DNA of 64,000 bases, from positions 97,318 to 161,317 of the forward strand of contig JAYRWD010000062.1 of assembly GCA_041918255.1 (NCBI GenBank), given 5' to 3'. Source of the DNA: JAYRWD01 sp041918255. GTDB lineage: Bacteria > Patescibacteriota > Dojkabacteria > B142 > WJKM01. The notes beneath the pieces are model-generated. The model was not told the origin of the DNA and ran no database searches. It saw only the letters and a list, made by a program, of their open reading frames with translations. Every line of letters begins with the position of its first letter. The stretch's first letter is position 1. Positions 44,364 to 53,642 of the stretch are shown piece by piece. A program made the position numbers and the translations under genes.

Positions 44364-44690
44364 TTATTTGATTTGTTTTAGCATATCACGAAGGGTTAAA
44401 ACTTCACCTGCCTCGACCTTCTTTACATTGCTTTTCTTTCGTTTCTCTTCTTTTAGCTTTTTACTTTGCAATTTGCCTTTCAGTTTTGATGTTTTTTCAA
44501 TCTTTTTTACGTATGTTTCTACTCTGTTTTCGGTATCAATGATCTTCTCGTTGCCAGTGTAAAATGGGTGGGTGTTGCTAGATATTTCAACAGATAAGGA
44601 GGATATGGTCGATCCTATTTTAAAGACTTTCCCGGAGCTAATATCTTTTATTGTTGCAAGGTAATATTTAGGGTGTATATTTTTTTTCAT
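44364..44690 (-). CDS. rpmE: 50S ribosomal protein bL31
   Basis: 108 residues from ATG 44690 (MKKNIHPKYYLATIKD); an ATG four codons upstream is less family-like. Core: KIGSTISSLSVEISSNTHPFYTG, then ENRVETYVKK. The cysteines of zinc-type bL31 are absent. An extra Lys/Glu-rich C-terminal tail of about 35 residues follows (typical bL31 is 65-85). Confidence 0.93.
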   Translation of the reverse strand: MKKNIHPKYYLATIKDISSGKVFKIGSTISSLSVEISSNTHPFYTGNEKIIDTENRVETYVKKIEKTSKLKGKLQSKKLKEEKRKKSNVKKVEAGEVLTLRDMLKQIK

Positions 44691-44702
44691 AATTCGAAAC
44701 AA

Positions 44703-45105
44703 ATATTTAACATAAGTTTTAAATTATACAACAAAAGGGATAATTAGAACAATCTGGGGGTAGGGGAGAAGACTATGGGATATCGAGAGAATAGAAAACT
44801 ATAGGACATAAAATGTGGATAAGTTTATAAATTGAGTATTTTAGCGTAAGTAAGCCTAGATCAAGTTGCAAGAGTATGTGTTTAATGATTGGTTGAGAGT
44901 ATAAACAATGAGAGATAAACACTGTGATAGATATTTCCCTACTGGGTTCTTTACATTAAATTAGTTTATGCGTATAATATCCCTTAAGCGCATAATATGG
45001 TGGAGTGAATAAGGGCATTGGTTTTTTTAGTTCAGTCTTAATTTATTATTTCTACTTTCTTCTATAATATTATCTTAGTTAGTAAATTTTAGAATTATTA
45101 TTTTT
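44703..45105. other. 403-bp intergenic region before the Xer gene
   Basis: No protein or RNA gene recognised. It holds one perfect DnaA-box sequence (TGTGGATAA, 44814-44822; reverse complement TTATCCACA) and a strong promoter with an overlapping inverted repeat (44950-44995). The stretch 44740-44940 is purine-rich on the plus strand. A single DnaA box is not enough to call an origin. Confidence 0.5.
44950..44995 (+). promoter_or_regulatory. Promoter with overlapping operator-like inverted repeat, upstream of xer
   Basis: TTTACA (44950-44955), 17-bp spacer, TATAAT (44973-44978). An inverted repeat TTATGCG (44966-44972) / CGCATAA (44989-44995) flanks the -10 with 16 bp between arms, as an operator would. 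The leader to the ATG at 45106 is about 120 nt. Part of the sequence also resembles an XerC/XerD half-site. Confidence 0.6.
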
Positions 45106-46215
45106 ATGTCAGATTTGCCTCTTTTGGATAAATTTTTATTATCACTATTGAATAATAACTATAGCAATAACACCCTATCGGGCTACGAAAGAGATTTATA
45201 TATACTTCGAATGTTTTTATATACACATAACTTGGAATTCGATAGTATAACTAAAATTGATATAGACAATTACAAAGGCTATCTAAGGCGTAGGGAATAC
45301 CTTGCAGATTTTGTTAAACTCAGAAAAGATAATGAAGAAGACGAAAGCGGAATTGGTATCCAGTATAGCTTTAAAAAATCGAGCCCTAGGGGCCCTAGGA
45401 GGCGTTTTGATATTGAAACGTTAGAAAGGCCCGATCGGGCAATTACGTTCTCGGGGAAGTCTCTGGATAGCCGTTCAATTAATAGAATGCTTTCCTCTAT
45501 TAGATCTTACTTTGTTTTCCTAATTGATAATGATTATAAAGTTCCCATACCTCCAGATGCGATAAAAATGGTAAAAACAATTAGGAAAGAAAGCCAAGTA
45601 GCAGAACTGAATGAGTTAATCAAAATCATCGAGGCTCCGAAGTTGTTTGAAAAAGATTCCCGAATCCGTATTCGCAACGAAGCTTTACTTGAGACTTTAT
45701 TTGCAACGGGTATGAGGGTTTCCGAATTGGTAGGATTAAATTTGCAAGATTTGAATATGGGCGGGACAAATAAGAAAATTCTCGATAATAAAATTTACAT
45801 TTTGGGAAAAGGAAAGAAAAGACGATACGTTTATTTAACTCATAGGGCTATCAAACGACTTGAGGAGTATCTGAACATTCGCGAGGATAAATATCCTAGC
45901 TTATTCATACCATATAAAGGTAAAAGACATAACCAAAATGCCGAAAATACCAATAATAATTCAATGCGATTATCGGTAAGGTTTGTGCAGGCTCTTATCA
46001 AAAAATACTCAAAGCTCTTGGGAATTTTGATTCCAACAACTCCTCATAGTCTAAGACATGGCTTTGCCACTTATATGGCAGAGGAGGGGGCAAATCCGGC
46101 TGCTATACAAAGATTATTAGGTCATGAATCTTTACAGACTACCACTAGATACGTACATTCCTCGGATAGATTTGCGGAGAGATCTCATCACGATTTCCAT
46201 CCATTACAGGATTAA
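45106..46215 (+). CDS. Tyrosine recombinase, XerC/XerD-like
   Basis: 369 residues. The N-terminal SAM-like domain carries a charged insertion of about 45 residues (about 70-115; KSSPRGPRRRFDIETL). The catalytic domain has Arg in ATGMRVSELVGL, Lys in ILGKGKKRRYV, HSLRH, GHESLQTTTRY with the nucleophile Tyr. A second Asn-rich insertion lies at about 285-298. Normal Xer proteins are about 300 residues. Probably the chromosome-dimer resolvase; integrase function is less likely since no phage or element genes are near. Confidence 0.88.
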   Translation: MSDLPLLDKFLLSLLNNNYSNNTLSGYERDLYILRMFLYTHNLEFDSITKIDIDNYKGYLRRREYLADFVKLRKDNEEDESGIGIQYSFKKSSPRGPRRRFDIETLERPDRAITFSGKSLDSRSINRMLSSIRSYFVFLIDNDYKVPIPPDAIKMVKTIRKESQVAELNELIKIIEAPKLFEKDSRIRIRNEALLETLFATGMRVSELVGLNLQDLNMGGTNKKILDNKIYILGKGKKRRYVYLTHRAIKRLEEYLNIREDKYPSLFIPYKGKRHNQNAENTNNNSMRLSVRFVQALIKKYSKLLGILIPTTPHSLRHGFATYMAEEGANPAAIQRLLGHESLQTTTRYVHSSDRFAERSHHDFHPLQD

Positions 46216-46241
46216 AAATTTATCTTCCCCTGCTCTTCTAA

Positions 46242-46676
46242 TTAATAAATTTTTGTAATCTTCATTTTTCTAACTCCAGAAGGAGATGGAAATTCTACTA
46301 CCTCTCCAATACTTTTATTTAGCAAAGCTTTGCCTAAAGGAGACTCGGATGATATATAACTATTGAGTGAATCTGCATTTTCCGGTAGTACAACTGTAAT
46401 TTTTAACTTCCGGGATTTTTCATCATCTAAATCCAAGGTTTTTCCGATACAAACAAATTTAGTGAGTACGGCATTCTGGTAAGTCACTAAGTTCTTTTGG
46501 AGATAAAGTAATCGTTCGTTTAGAAGTTCTAATCGGTCCTGTAACTCTCTCCCAATGCCCGAGAGATCATCTTCATTAGATTCTTCCCGTATGGTTCCGA
46601 TCTGATTAGTCAATAGCAGAATCTCATTCCGGACTTTTTCAATATCTAGCCTTAGCTGTTTCTCTAGGTCCTTCAT
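46242..46676 (-). CDS. greA: Transcript cleavage factor GreA/GreB family
   Basis: 144 residues. An N-terminal coiled coil (about 1-72) carries the acidic tip region (REESNEDDLSG). The C-terminal FKBP-like domain (about 80-144) has SLNSYISSESPLGKALLNKSIGEVVEF and a basic end. It rescues backtracked RNA polymerase. A TATAAT on the minus strand at 46689-46684 is about seven bases from the ATG, suggesting a leaderless mRNA separate from the upstream RNA gene. Confidence 0.88.
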   Translation of the reverse strand: MKDLEKQLRLDIEKVRNEILLLTNQIGTIREESNEDDLSGIGRELQDRLELLNERLLYLQKNLVTYQNAVLTKFVCIGKTLDLDDEKSRKLKITVVLPENADSLNSYISSESPLGKALLNKSIGEVVEFPSPSGVRKMKITKIY

Positions 46677-46683
46677 TTGATTA

Positions 46684-46689
46684 ATTATA
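46684..46689 (-). promoter_or_regulatory. -10 of greA, implying leaderless mRNA
   Basis: TATAAT at 46689-46684 (minus), seven bases before the greA ATG at 46676. The -35 region is an A/T run without consensus. Confidence 0.4.
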
Positions 46690-46720
46690 ATAAATATAAT
46701 GAAATTAAAAATATATCCAT

Positions 46721-46744
46721 AAAAAAGCCTCTCGGGTGAGAGGC
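46721..46744 (-). terminator. Strong intrinsic terminator of the greA-gyrA intergenic RNA
   Basis: GCCTCTC/GAGAGGC (46727-46733 / 46738-46744), four-base loop, extended by AAA/TTT pairs. On the minus strand it is followed by six U. It separates the upstream RNA from greA. Confidence 0.88.
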
Positions 46745-46774
46745 TTTAGTAGTTAGTTCATCTGATATTGCCTC

Positions 46775-46897
46775 TCATCCGCGCCTTAATAATATGATTC
46801 TAAATAAAGGCATGTGTTCGGACGCGACATAAATGTCTTGTCTCGTTTTAGACCGATCATTAAGTATTGCCTTTTTACAATGTTGATCTTTTGACAT
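46775..46897 (-). CDS. Possible 40-residue small protein or leader peptide
   Basis: ATG at 46897 to TGA at 46775, 40 codons: MSKDQHCKKAILNDR..., basic, ending LLRRG, with no recognised family. It lies entirely inside the promoter-terminator unit, and its stop codon falls in the GAGAGGC copy that can compete with the terminator. That position would suit a leader peptide, but there is no Shine-Dalgarno and it may be chance. Confidence 0.25.
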   Translation of the reverse strand: MSKDQHCKKAILNDRSKTRQDIYVASEHMPLFRIILLRRG

Positions 46898-46970
46898 AGT
46901 TTATTTATCTTACAATCTTACAAAACGATTTATGAAAAAAACTATCACACCTAAAATAAATATCTGGAAC

Positions 46971-47000
46971 AGTATAGTTTAAGTGTTAGTGTATTGTCAA
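46971..47000 (-). promoter_or_regulatory. Near-consensus promoter of the intergenic RNA
   Basis: TTGACA (47000-46995), 18-bp spacer, TATACT (46976-46971) on the minus strand, 55 bp after the gyrA stop. It has the only exact TTGACA -35 among the promoters I noted in the window. Confidence 0.8.
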
Positions 47001-47055
47001 ATGAAGAATCGGATTCGCCTATGCGGGGCATAGATTCTGGAAATCCTTTACGGTT

Positions 47056-49671
47056 TTAAACGATTGCCATAGCGGCGACTTTGTCGCCACCCTTGAGCCG
47101 TATCAGATGTACTCCGCATGTCTGTCGATTCCGTTCGGGTAATTCTACTACCGGAATTTTCACTGCATTGCCGTGTAAAGACATTAAGAGAAGTTCTTTA
47201 TTTGGGTGATCAATGATTCGAGCACTAATCAGATTCCCTGTTTTGTCTGTAACTTTGGCGGCAAATACTCCTTGCCCACCACGATTTTGAATTGGAAATT
47301 GATTCAATTTTGTGACTTTGCCAAAGCCATCCTCAGATATTGTTAACACAAGTAGCTCATTGTTTCTGACCACATCCATGGCTATGACTTCGTCCTCTGT
47401 AGATTTGAACTTTATACCGCGTACACCCATGCTACTACGTCCGGTTCCTCGCACATCATCTTCTTTGAACTTGATAGATCTACCATGTTTTGTTATCAGA
47501 ATAATTTCATCTTGTCCGCCTGTAGGTCGGACCCAAGTCAGCGTATCATCTTGGGACAGATTAATAGCAATTAAACCATTGCTTTTAATATTATCAAACT
47601 CGTTAATATCGGTTTTTTTCACCATTCCTTTCCTAGTTGCCATTAAAAGATATTTATAGTTTTTGCCCTTTGATTCGCTCTTAATTTCATTTTCTTGTCC
47701 GATATCTTCATCTAGCAAGAGACCACCCTTAGTTCGCGTTAAAATGCTTGTAACTAATTCATTCGGGTCAACATTTATCAAATTTATAACCGGTTGTCCT
47801 TTGGCCGAACGTCCAAATTCAGGGATATCATATACCTTGACTTTAAATACCTTCCCCCTATCGGTGAAAAATAACATATCATCATGTGTATTAGTTGATA
47901 TCACGTGTTTCACACTATCATCTTCCTTCGTAGTCATGAACTTTTTTCCTACTCCTCCCCTCTTTTGAACTTGATAGGAGTTTTGATTGATTCTCTTGAT
48001 GTAGCCTTGTTCACTTACTGTTACTATTACTTCCTCACTGGGTATTAGCTGTTCGTCCGAAATCTCGCCGATAGCATTTTTATGAACTTTCGTGCGTCGC
48101 TTATCTCCAAATTTTTTCTTTATATCCTCTGTCTCGAGGGTAATAATCTCTAGAACTCTTTCGGGTACTTCTAAAGTACTTAGTAGTTGTGCGATTTGGG
48201 TTTTAATTGTCTTATATTCTTCTTCGATTCTTTTTCGTTCAAGCGCGGCTAGTCTTCTCAGTTGCATGTCTAGAATTGCCTGGGCTTGAAGCTCACTCAA
48301 TTTGAATTTTTGTATCAGATTGTTCTTAGCTTCTTCAGCATCTTTAGATTTCCGAATGAGAGCTATAATTTCGTCTAGATGATCGAGTGCAATCATAAGA
48401 CCTTCTAATATGTGTTCCCGCTCTTTGGACTTTGCGAGATCAAACTCTGTTCTGCGGATAATAACTTTCTGTCGATGTTCAATGAAGATCTCAAGCAATC
48501 TTTTTACCGATAACGTCTGGGGTTCCCCGTCAACTAAAGCTAACATATTTACATTAAATGCCTTTTGCATCTCAGTGTATTTATACAGGCGATTTAATAT
48601 AGTTTTGGGTTTGCCATCCCTTTTGATATATACCGCGATTCGGATATCTCCTTTGCTGGACTCATCTCGTATATCTGATATCCCTTTAATTTTTTTATCT
48701 TTAACTAAGTCTGCGATTTTAGCTATGAGCCTAGACTTATTGACTTGATAGGGAAGCTCTGAGATTATAATTTCGAATTTTCCGTTTTTACTTTCTTCAA
48801 TTTTTGCGATAGCCCGCATCATGATTCGACCTCGTCCATTGGAGTAAGCTTCTAATGTTTGGCTTTGGTCATAAATTTCAGCTCCTGTAGGAAAATCCGG
48901 TCCAGTAATGAATTCTAATAATTCGTGGGCTGTAATTTGAGCTTTAAAAGTTGGAAAGCGTTCCTTTGGAAGATTTGCAATATCTGCGACAGTTTTGATA
49001 AGCTCTGCGTAATTTGGAATGATGTAAGCTCCATGCTCGGCACCATTACCACGTTTTATAATCTCAAGTATTGCGTTGCATAGCTCTGTTAGATTATGTG
49101 GGGGTATCTTGGTGGCCATACCTACGGCGATACCATCTGCTCCGTTTAGGAGGAGTAATGGAAGTTTTGAGGGCAAAATTTCCGGCTCTCTAGTACTTGC
49201 GTCATAGTTGTCTATGAAATTAACCGTATTTCTTTCTATTCCGTCAAGAACTTCGAGGGTTATTTCCTTTAATTTTGATTCGGTATAACGGCTTGCTGCT
49301 GGACTATCTCCGTCGATCGATCCAAAATTACCCTGTCCATCAACTAGTTGGTAACGCATGCTGAAATCTTGTGCCATGCGAACAAGTGAATCGTAAACAG
49401 CGACTTCTCCATGGGGATGATATTTACCGATAACTTCTCCGACTGTTCGGGCGGACTTCTTGTAAGCCTTATTATGCAGAAATCCTAATTTGTACATCGC
49501 ATATAGTATTCGTCTTTGTACTGGTTTCAATCCATCTTTCGCATCAGGCAAAGCTCTGGCTACTATAACCGACATAGCGTAGTTCAGATAGCTTGTCTCC
49601 ATTTCATCTATTATCTCTTTGTGAATTATGTCATCGTACTTGTTTACATCGTTAGGCTTTATATCTGTCAT
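47056..49671 (-). CDS. gyrA: DNA gyrase subunit A
   Basis: 871 residues. Starts with the conserved YLNYAMSVIVARALPDAKDGLKPVQRRILYAM. The active Tyr is in PAASRYTESKL. The C-terminal beta-pinwheel has a GyrA box QKRGGVGK near 570, which separates it from ParC. It lies 43 bp downstream of gyrB in the same direction. Slightly longer than E. coli-length blades between repeats but intact. Confidence 0.97.
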   Translation of the reverse strand: MTDIKPNDVNKYDDIIHKEIIDEMETSYLNYAMSVIVARALPDAKDGLKPVQRRILYAMYKLGFLHNKAYKKSARTVGEVIGKYHPHGEVAVYDSLVRMAQDFSMRYQLVDGQGNFGSIDGDSPAASRYTESKLKEITLEVLDGIERNTVNFIDNYDASTREPEILPSKLPLLLLNGADGIAVGMATKIPPHNLTELCNAILEIIKRGNGAEHGAYIIPNYAELIKTVADIANLPKERFPTFKAQITAHELLEFITGPDFPTGAEIYDQSQTLEAYSNGRGRIMMRAIAKIEESKNGKFEIIISELPYQVNKSRLIAKIADLVKDKKIKGISDIRDESSKGDIRIAVYIKRDGKPKTILNRLYKYTEMQKAFNVNMLALVDGEPQTLSVKRLLEIFIEHRQKVIIRRTEFDLAKSKEREHILEGLMIALDHLDEIIALIRKSKDAEEAKNNLIQKFKLSELQAQAILDMQLRRLAALERKRIEEEYKTIKTQIAQLLSTLEVPERVLEIITLETEDIKKKFGDKRRTKVHKNAIGEISDEQLIPSEEVIVTVSEQGYIKRINQNSYQVQKRGGVGKKFMTTKEDDSVKHVISTNTHDDMLFFTDRGKVFKVKVYDIPEFGRSAKGQPVINLINVDPNELVTSILTRTKGGLLLDEDIGQENEIKSESKGKNYKYLLMATRKGMVKKTDINEFDNIKSNGLIAINLSQDDTLTWVRPTGGQDEIILITKHGRSIKFKEDDVRGTGRSSMGVRGIKFKSTEDEVIAMDVVRNNELLVLTISEDGFGKVTKLNQFPIQNRGGQGVFAAKVTDKTGNLISARIIDHPNKELLLMSLHGNAVKIPVVELPERNRQTCGVHLIRLKGGDKVAAMAIV

Positions 49672-49714
49672 ATTTAGTAAGGAATTGAGTAAATGTTTTT
49701 GTTATTTTCTTGAT

Positions 49715-51658
49715 TTAGATATCCAGCAGAGCTTGATGACTGTTGCGTTGAATAAATTGGCGTCTGGGTTTTACCTCATTTCCCATTAGTACTTCAAAGA
49801 CTTTTTCAGCTTCCTCGACATCTTCCACTACGATTTGTTTCAATCTGCGAGTTCTAGGGTTCATAGTGGTATCCCACAGTTGCTCGGCATTCATTTCGCC
49901 AAGCCCTTTGAAACGCTGTATATATTTGATTTTTTCATTTGCTTTTTCCAGTTCTAAAAGTTTTGAGTCTCTTTCGGGTTCATCTTTTACGTAGAATTTT
50001 TCACCCTTCTCTGTTTCGATTTTGAAAAGAGGAGGTTGAGCGACATATAGGTATCCTTTTGCTATCAGTAGTTTGAGATGCCGGAAGAAGAAGGTTAAAA
50101 CTAATGTAGTAATATGTTCTCCGTCGACGTCCGCATCATTCATCAAAATTATTTTGTGGTATCGGAGTTTACTTTCATCGAAACTTTCACCTATGCCACC
50201 ACCTAAAGCGATGACAATTTCTTTGAGCCTTTCATTGCCTAATACTCTATCAATTCTATATTTTTCGCTATTAATCGGTTTACCGCTCATAGGCAAAATC
50301 GCTTGTGTATGTCTGTCTCTTCCTTGTTTGGCGGGTCCCGCGGCAGAATCTCCCTCAACAATATAGAGTTCTGACTCTTCGGGTTTACGCGAACTGCAGT
50401 CCGCGAGTTTACCTGGTAGCGTGCCACCCTCGAGAGCTCCTTTTCGGATTACTGCTTCTCTAGCAGCCTTTGCGGCGTTTCTTGCCTTGAAGGTAAGTAT
50501 GGTTCTTTGAATTATTGCTTTTGCGTCTTTGGGATGTTCTTCTAGATATGTAGTTAATTCACTTTCAACCACTTTTCTTACAATATGTAAAATCTCAGGA
50601 TTATTCAATTTTATTTTAGTTTGACCTTCAAACTGGGGATCTTTCAATTTGACGGAGATAATTGATGTGAGACCTTCACGAGTATCTTCACCACTGAATT
50701 TAATCTTTCTTTCTGCTTCATTCCCGGTTTTATCTAGAAAATCGTTAATAGTTTTTGTCAGACCAGCCTTAAAGCCACTTAAATGTGTGCCGCCCTCGGG
50801 ATTGTGAACATTATTAGCAAATGATAAGACCTTTTCTTGTATATCATCTGTGTACTGCAAGGCAATCTCAACATCGACATCATCCAATAACTTCTTAGTA
50901 TAAAAAATTTCGTTGTTAATTGCCTTCTGATTTTTATTGAGTTGGCGAATATATTCTTTGACTCCATTCTCGAAATGGAAAGTATATGATTTTGGTAATT
51001 GTTGATCAATCTCTGATCTGTCCTTTTCGTCTCGGCTATCTATGACATGTAAAGTAATGCCCGCAGTCAGATATGCCTGCTGACGAAGACGGGTATGTAC
51101 GATTTTTAGGTTGAAATCTGTGGTATCAAAAATTGTCGGATCGGGTTTGAAGGTTACTTTTGTGCCGGTTAGCTTTGTCTCACCCATAACTTTAATTTCT
51201 TGCACTGGTTTGCCAATTTTATATTCCTGCATGTAAATCTTTCCATCACGGAAAACTTCAACTCTTGTACTTTCACTTAGGGCATTGACGATCGACGCAC
51301 CTACTCCATGAAGTCCGGATGAAACTTTGTAGCTATCTTGATCAAATTTTCCCCCTGCATGTAAGGTAGTCATCACAGTTTCTAGGGCGCTTTTGCCTGT
51401 TTTTTCGTGAGTATCTATCGGAATACCTCTTCCGTTATCTTGCACGCTTACAGATTTATCGTTGTGGAGTGTTACTGTGATTTCATTAGCGAAGCCTGCC
51501 AAAGCTTCATCGATTGAGTTGTCGACTATCTCCCATATCATGTGGTGCAACCCAGTGACGCTTGAATCTCCAATATACATAGCTGGACGTTTTCGGACTG
51601 CTTCGAGGCCTTCTAAAATGGTTATATTTTTCGCTGTATAGTCGGTTTTATTTTGCAT
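49715..51658 (-). CDS. gyrB: DNA gyrase subunit B
   Basis: 647 residues. GHKL ATPase: EIVDNSIDEALAG, VQDNGRGIPID, GGKFDQDSYKVSSGLHGVGAS. TOPRIM: YIVEGDSAAGPAKQGRD and MNDADVDGEHI. C-terminus: QRFKGLGEMNAEQLWDTTM. Full length, no E. coli-type insertion. It pairs with gyrA downstream. Confidence 0.97.
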   Translation of the reverse strand: MQNKTDYTAKNITILEGLEAVRKRPAMYIGDSSVTGLHHMIWEIVDNSIDEALAGFANEITVTLHNDKSVSVQDNGRGIPIDTHEKTGKSALETVMTTLHAGGKFDQDSYKVSSGLHGVGASIVNALSESTRVEVFRDGKIYMQEYKIGKPVQEIKVMGETKLTGTKVTFKPDPTIFDTTDFNLKIVHTRLRQQAYLTAGITLHVIDSRDEKDRSEIDQQLPKSYTFHFENGVKEYIRQLNKNQKAINNEIFYTKKLLDDVDVEIALQYTDDIQEKVLSFANNVHNPEGGTHLSGFKAGLTKTINDFLDKTGNEAERKIKFSGEDTREGLTSIISVKLKDPQFEGQTKIKLNNPEILHIVRKVVESELTTYLEEHPKDAKAIIQRTILTFKARNAAKAAREAVIRKGALEGGTLPGKLADCSSRKPEESELYIVEGDSAAGPAKQGRDRHTQAILPMSGKPINSEKYRIDRVLGNERLKEIVIALGGGIGESFDESKLRYHKIILMNDADVDGEHITTLVLTFFFRHLKLLIAKGYLYVAQPPLFKIETEKGEKFYVKDEPERDSKLLELEKANEKIKYIQRFKGLGEMNAEQLWDTTMNPRTRRLKQIVVEDVEEAEKVFEVLMGNEVKPRRQFIQRNSHQALLDI

Positions 51659-51763
51659 AGCTAATTTTTTATTTTAGACAGCCAAAGTTAATAATCATAT
51701 CACAAGAGATTCGTGGATTTGGTTAATTATTTTAATAACCTTGACCCATATAGTGATTGTTTG

Positions 51764-52612
51764 TTATTTTTTCACATGTGGAACCGAAGTATCAGCCTCA
51801 GTGGATAACGCTTTAACGTAAGAGGTCTGGGCGATTTGAGCTTTTTTGGGAACAAGACCCTGTATAGCCTGTAACACTTCGATTGGTACTGCAAATACTA
51901 CGGTATTACTTTGATCGGACGAGATGTCATTTATTGAATTCAAAGTTCTCAAGTGTAAAGCACCCGGAGAGTTTTGCATTAGTTCGGCGGCCTGCGCAAG
52001 ATTTTTTGCTGCGATCACTTCGCCTTCTGAGTTAATTATGGTAGCTCGTTTTTCTCGTTCTGCCTCTGCTTGCTTTGCCATTGTTCGTTTCATAGATTCG
52101 GGTAAAATTACATCTTTTAGTTCAACGCCAATTATATTTATTCCCCAGCTGGTGGAATTTGCTGCAATTAGACCCTCGATTTTATCCGCGACAAGGTCTC
52201 GATGCATTAATAGGTCATCTAACGAAAATTCACCTACAATTGTTCTCATTGTAGTTTCGGCAAGTTGCGAGGTAGCACGCATGAAGTATTCTACTTCTAA
52301 GAGGGCTTTGGCCGCATCGACCACTTTGAAATATAAGACAGCACTAATTCGAGTGGATACATTATCTTTTGTGATGGCTTCTTGATCCGCCAGATCGATG
52401 GTTTTCGTCCTAATATCTACTTTCACCAGGCTTTGTATCACAGGGATGATAAGTCTCCAACCTGGATTTAGTGTTCGGGAATATCGCCCAAATATAAATA
52501 GAATGCCGCGTTCGTATTCATTTATTTGCCTTATCATTACAGGCAAAAAGAAGAGGGATATAAATCCACAAGCAATGAGTAGTCCAGCTAGACTTGGTAA
52601 TCCTGAATCCAT
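51764..52612 (-). CDS. SPFH/band 7 membrane protein (slipin)
   Basis: 282 residues. An N-terminal hydrophobic hairpin (about 7-26) is followed by the SPFH domain: EYERGILFIFGRYSRTLNPGWRLIIPVIQ, VDIRTKTIDLADQEAITKDNV, and AETTMRTIVGEFSLDDLL. An Ala/Glu-rich coiled helix follows (KQAEAEREKRATIINSEGE). Slipins scaffold membrane microdomains, usually beside an NfeD-like partner, which is not present here. Confidence 0.92.
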   Translation of the reverse strand: MDSGLPSLAGLLIACGFISLFFLPVMIRQINEYERGILFIFGRYSRTLNPGWRLIIPVIQSLVKVDIRTKTIDLADQEAITKDNVSTRISAVLYFKVVDAAKALLEVEYFMRATSQLAETTMRTIVGEFSLDDLLMHRDLVADKIEGLIAANSTSWGINIIGVELKDVILPESMKRTMAKQAEAEREKRATIINSEGEVIAAKNLAQAAELMQNSPGALHLRTLNSINDISSDQSNTVVFAVPIEVLQAIQGLVPKKAQIAQTSYVKALSTEADTSVPHVKK

Positions 52613-52779
52613 TGGTTCAGATGGTTAATAAATAAATTGAGGTCAAATTTATTGAGATTCTAAGCTATATTATCTATTAAGCTTAAGATTCATGCAAGTA
52701 CCGCGAAATCTTGTTTCATAAGGATTTCCGAAGATCTTGTTCTAGTCTATGGTTAAGATAGCACATAAATTCTAATTGT

Positions 52780-53481
52780 TCATAGATTAATGGCTAGATT
52801 TTCCATCGTGAGTTTTACGCTATGAGTTGCGCTAATTTTCTTCCAAGAGTCATCGATCAGCTTGATTTGTTTTCTGATTTGTTTTATCTCGTTTGGGTGC
52901 AAATTCCTACTTCGTATTTTACCTCTAAAATAGAGTGATAAGTCGTGTAAAAATTTCCGACATATTTCTTCCTCTGAAATATTGGGTTTTTTTTCAAGAA
53001 GTTCTTTTATTTGTATGAGGCGATCGATAAGATTCGAATGAATGAAATTATTCTTTTTCTCTACTGGGTGTTTTTCTTGGTTCTTCCCCTCGCCTGGTGG
53101 GGTATCTAATTTTATAAATTGGCATCTTGAATATATGGTTTCTATGAGATATGGTTTTGAGGTTGATGCTAGGATAATCATAGTATCTTCCGGAGGTTCT
53201 TCGAGTATTTTCAAAAGAGAATTCTGTGCTTGACTGGTAAGTTTTTCGCATTCTTTGACAACAATAAGTTTCCCTTTTCCAAAGTAAGGCTTATTTGTAG
53301 TAAAGGTTTTGAGTTCTTTGATTTGGGCAATACCAATAGAGTGACCTGAAACTTTTAGGGTCTCGAAATAATCTGGGTTGGAGACTAGGGGAGCTTTGCC
53401 AGTAATTGCGATAGATCTTTCATAAATATATTCATTAATTGAAGCCATACTACCGTATACGATTTGACTTTGATGTTTCAA
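52780..53481 (-). CDS. holB: DNA polymerase III subunit delta' (clamp loader)
   Basis: 233 residues, short for delta' (usually 300 or more). AAA+ core without Walker A. LIVVKECEKLTSQAQNSLLKILEEPPEDTMIILAS and ETIYSRCQFIKL carry the SRC motif. The zinc module is missing, as in this window's DnaX. It faces away from the pilus operon; the 161-bp spacer separates the two units. Confidence 0.85.
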   Translation of the reverse strand: MKHQSQIVYGSMASINEYIYERSIAITGKAPLVSNPDYFETLKVSGHSIGIAQIKELKTFTTNKPYFGKGKLIVVKECEKLTSQAQNSLLKILEEPPEDTMIILASTSKPYLIETIYSRCQFIKLDTPPGEGKNQEKHPVEKKNNFIHSNLIDRLIQIKELLEKKPNISEEEICRKFLHDLSLYFRGKIRSRNLHPNEIKQIRKQIKLIDDSWKKISATHSVKLTMENLAINL

Positions 53482-53642
53482 GGACGCTTAATTTGAGAGG
53501 TAAATTTTAGATTATAAACAATTATACATATACAGCTCGATTATAGTTGATAAATAAAGTAAAAAATATTAAAGTAGAATAAGCCAATTTCGTGCCAAAT
53601 AATTGTAGTAGAAGAGTATAAAAATATCATTTTCTGCCCAGA

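Larger units (their letters stand above)
46721..46964 (-). ncRNA. Candidate free-standing structured RNA between gyrA and greA
   Basis: About 240 nt bounded by a near-consensus promoter (46971-47000) and a strong terminator (46721-46744). Internal folds on the minus strand: a long hairpin CGTCCG (46824-46819)/CGGATG (46781-46776) continuing with GCCTT/AAGGC (46811-46807 / 46787-46783), and GACA/TGTC nearby. A third GAGAGGC copy (46776-46770) can pair with the terminator's GCCTCTC arm, so termination could be switched. It does not show SRP, RNase P, tmRNA or 6S signatures. It also contains a 40-codon frame. Confidence 0.55.

Noticed and set aside
44703..45105. Replication origin suggested by a perfect DnaA box at 44814-44822
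   Set aside because: Only one box is seen, with no cluster, no clear unwinding element, and no dnaA or dnaN nearby.
46775..46897. The 40-codon frame as a confirmed small protein
   Set aside because: No Shine-Dalgarno and no family; kept only as a low-confidence feature inside the RNA gene.
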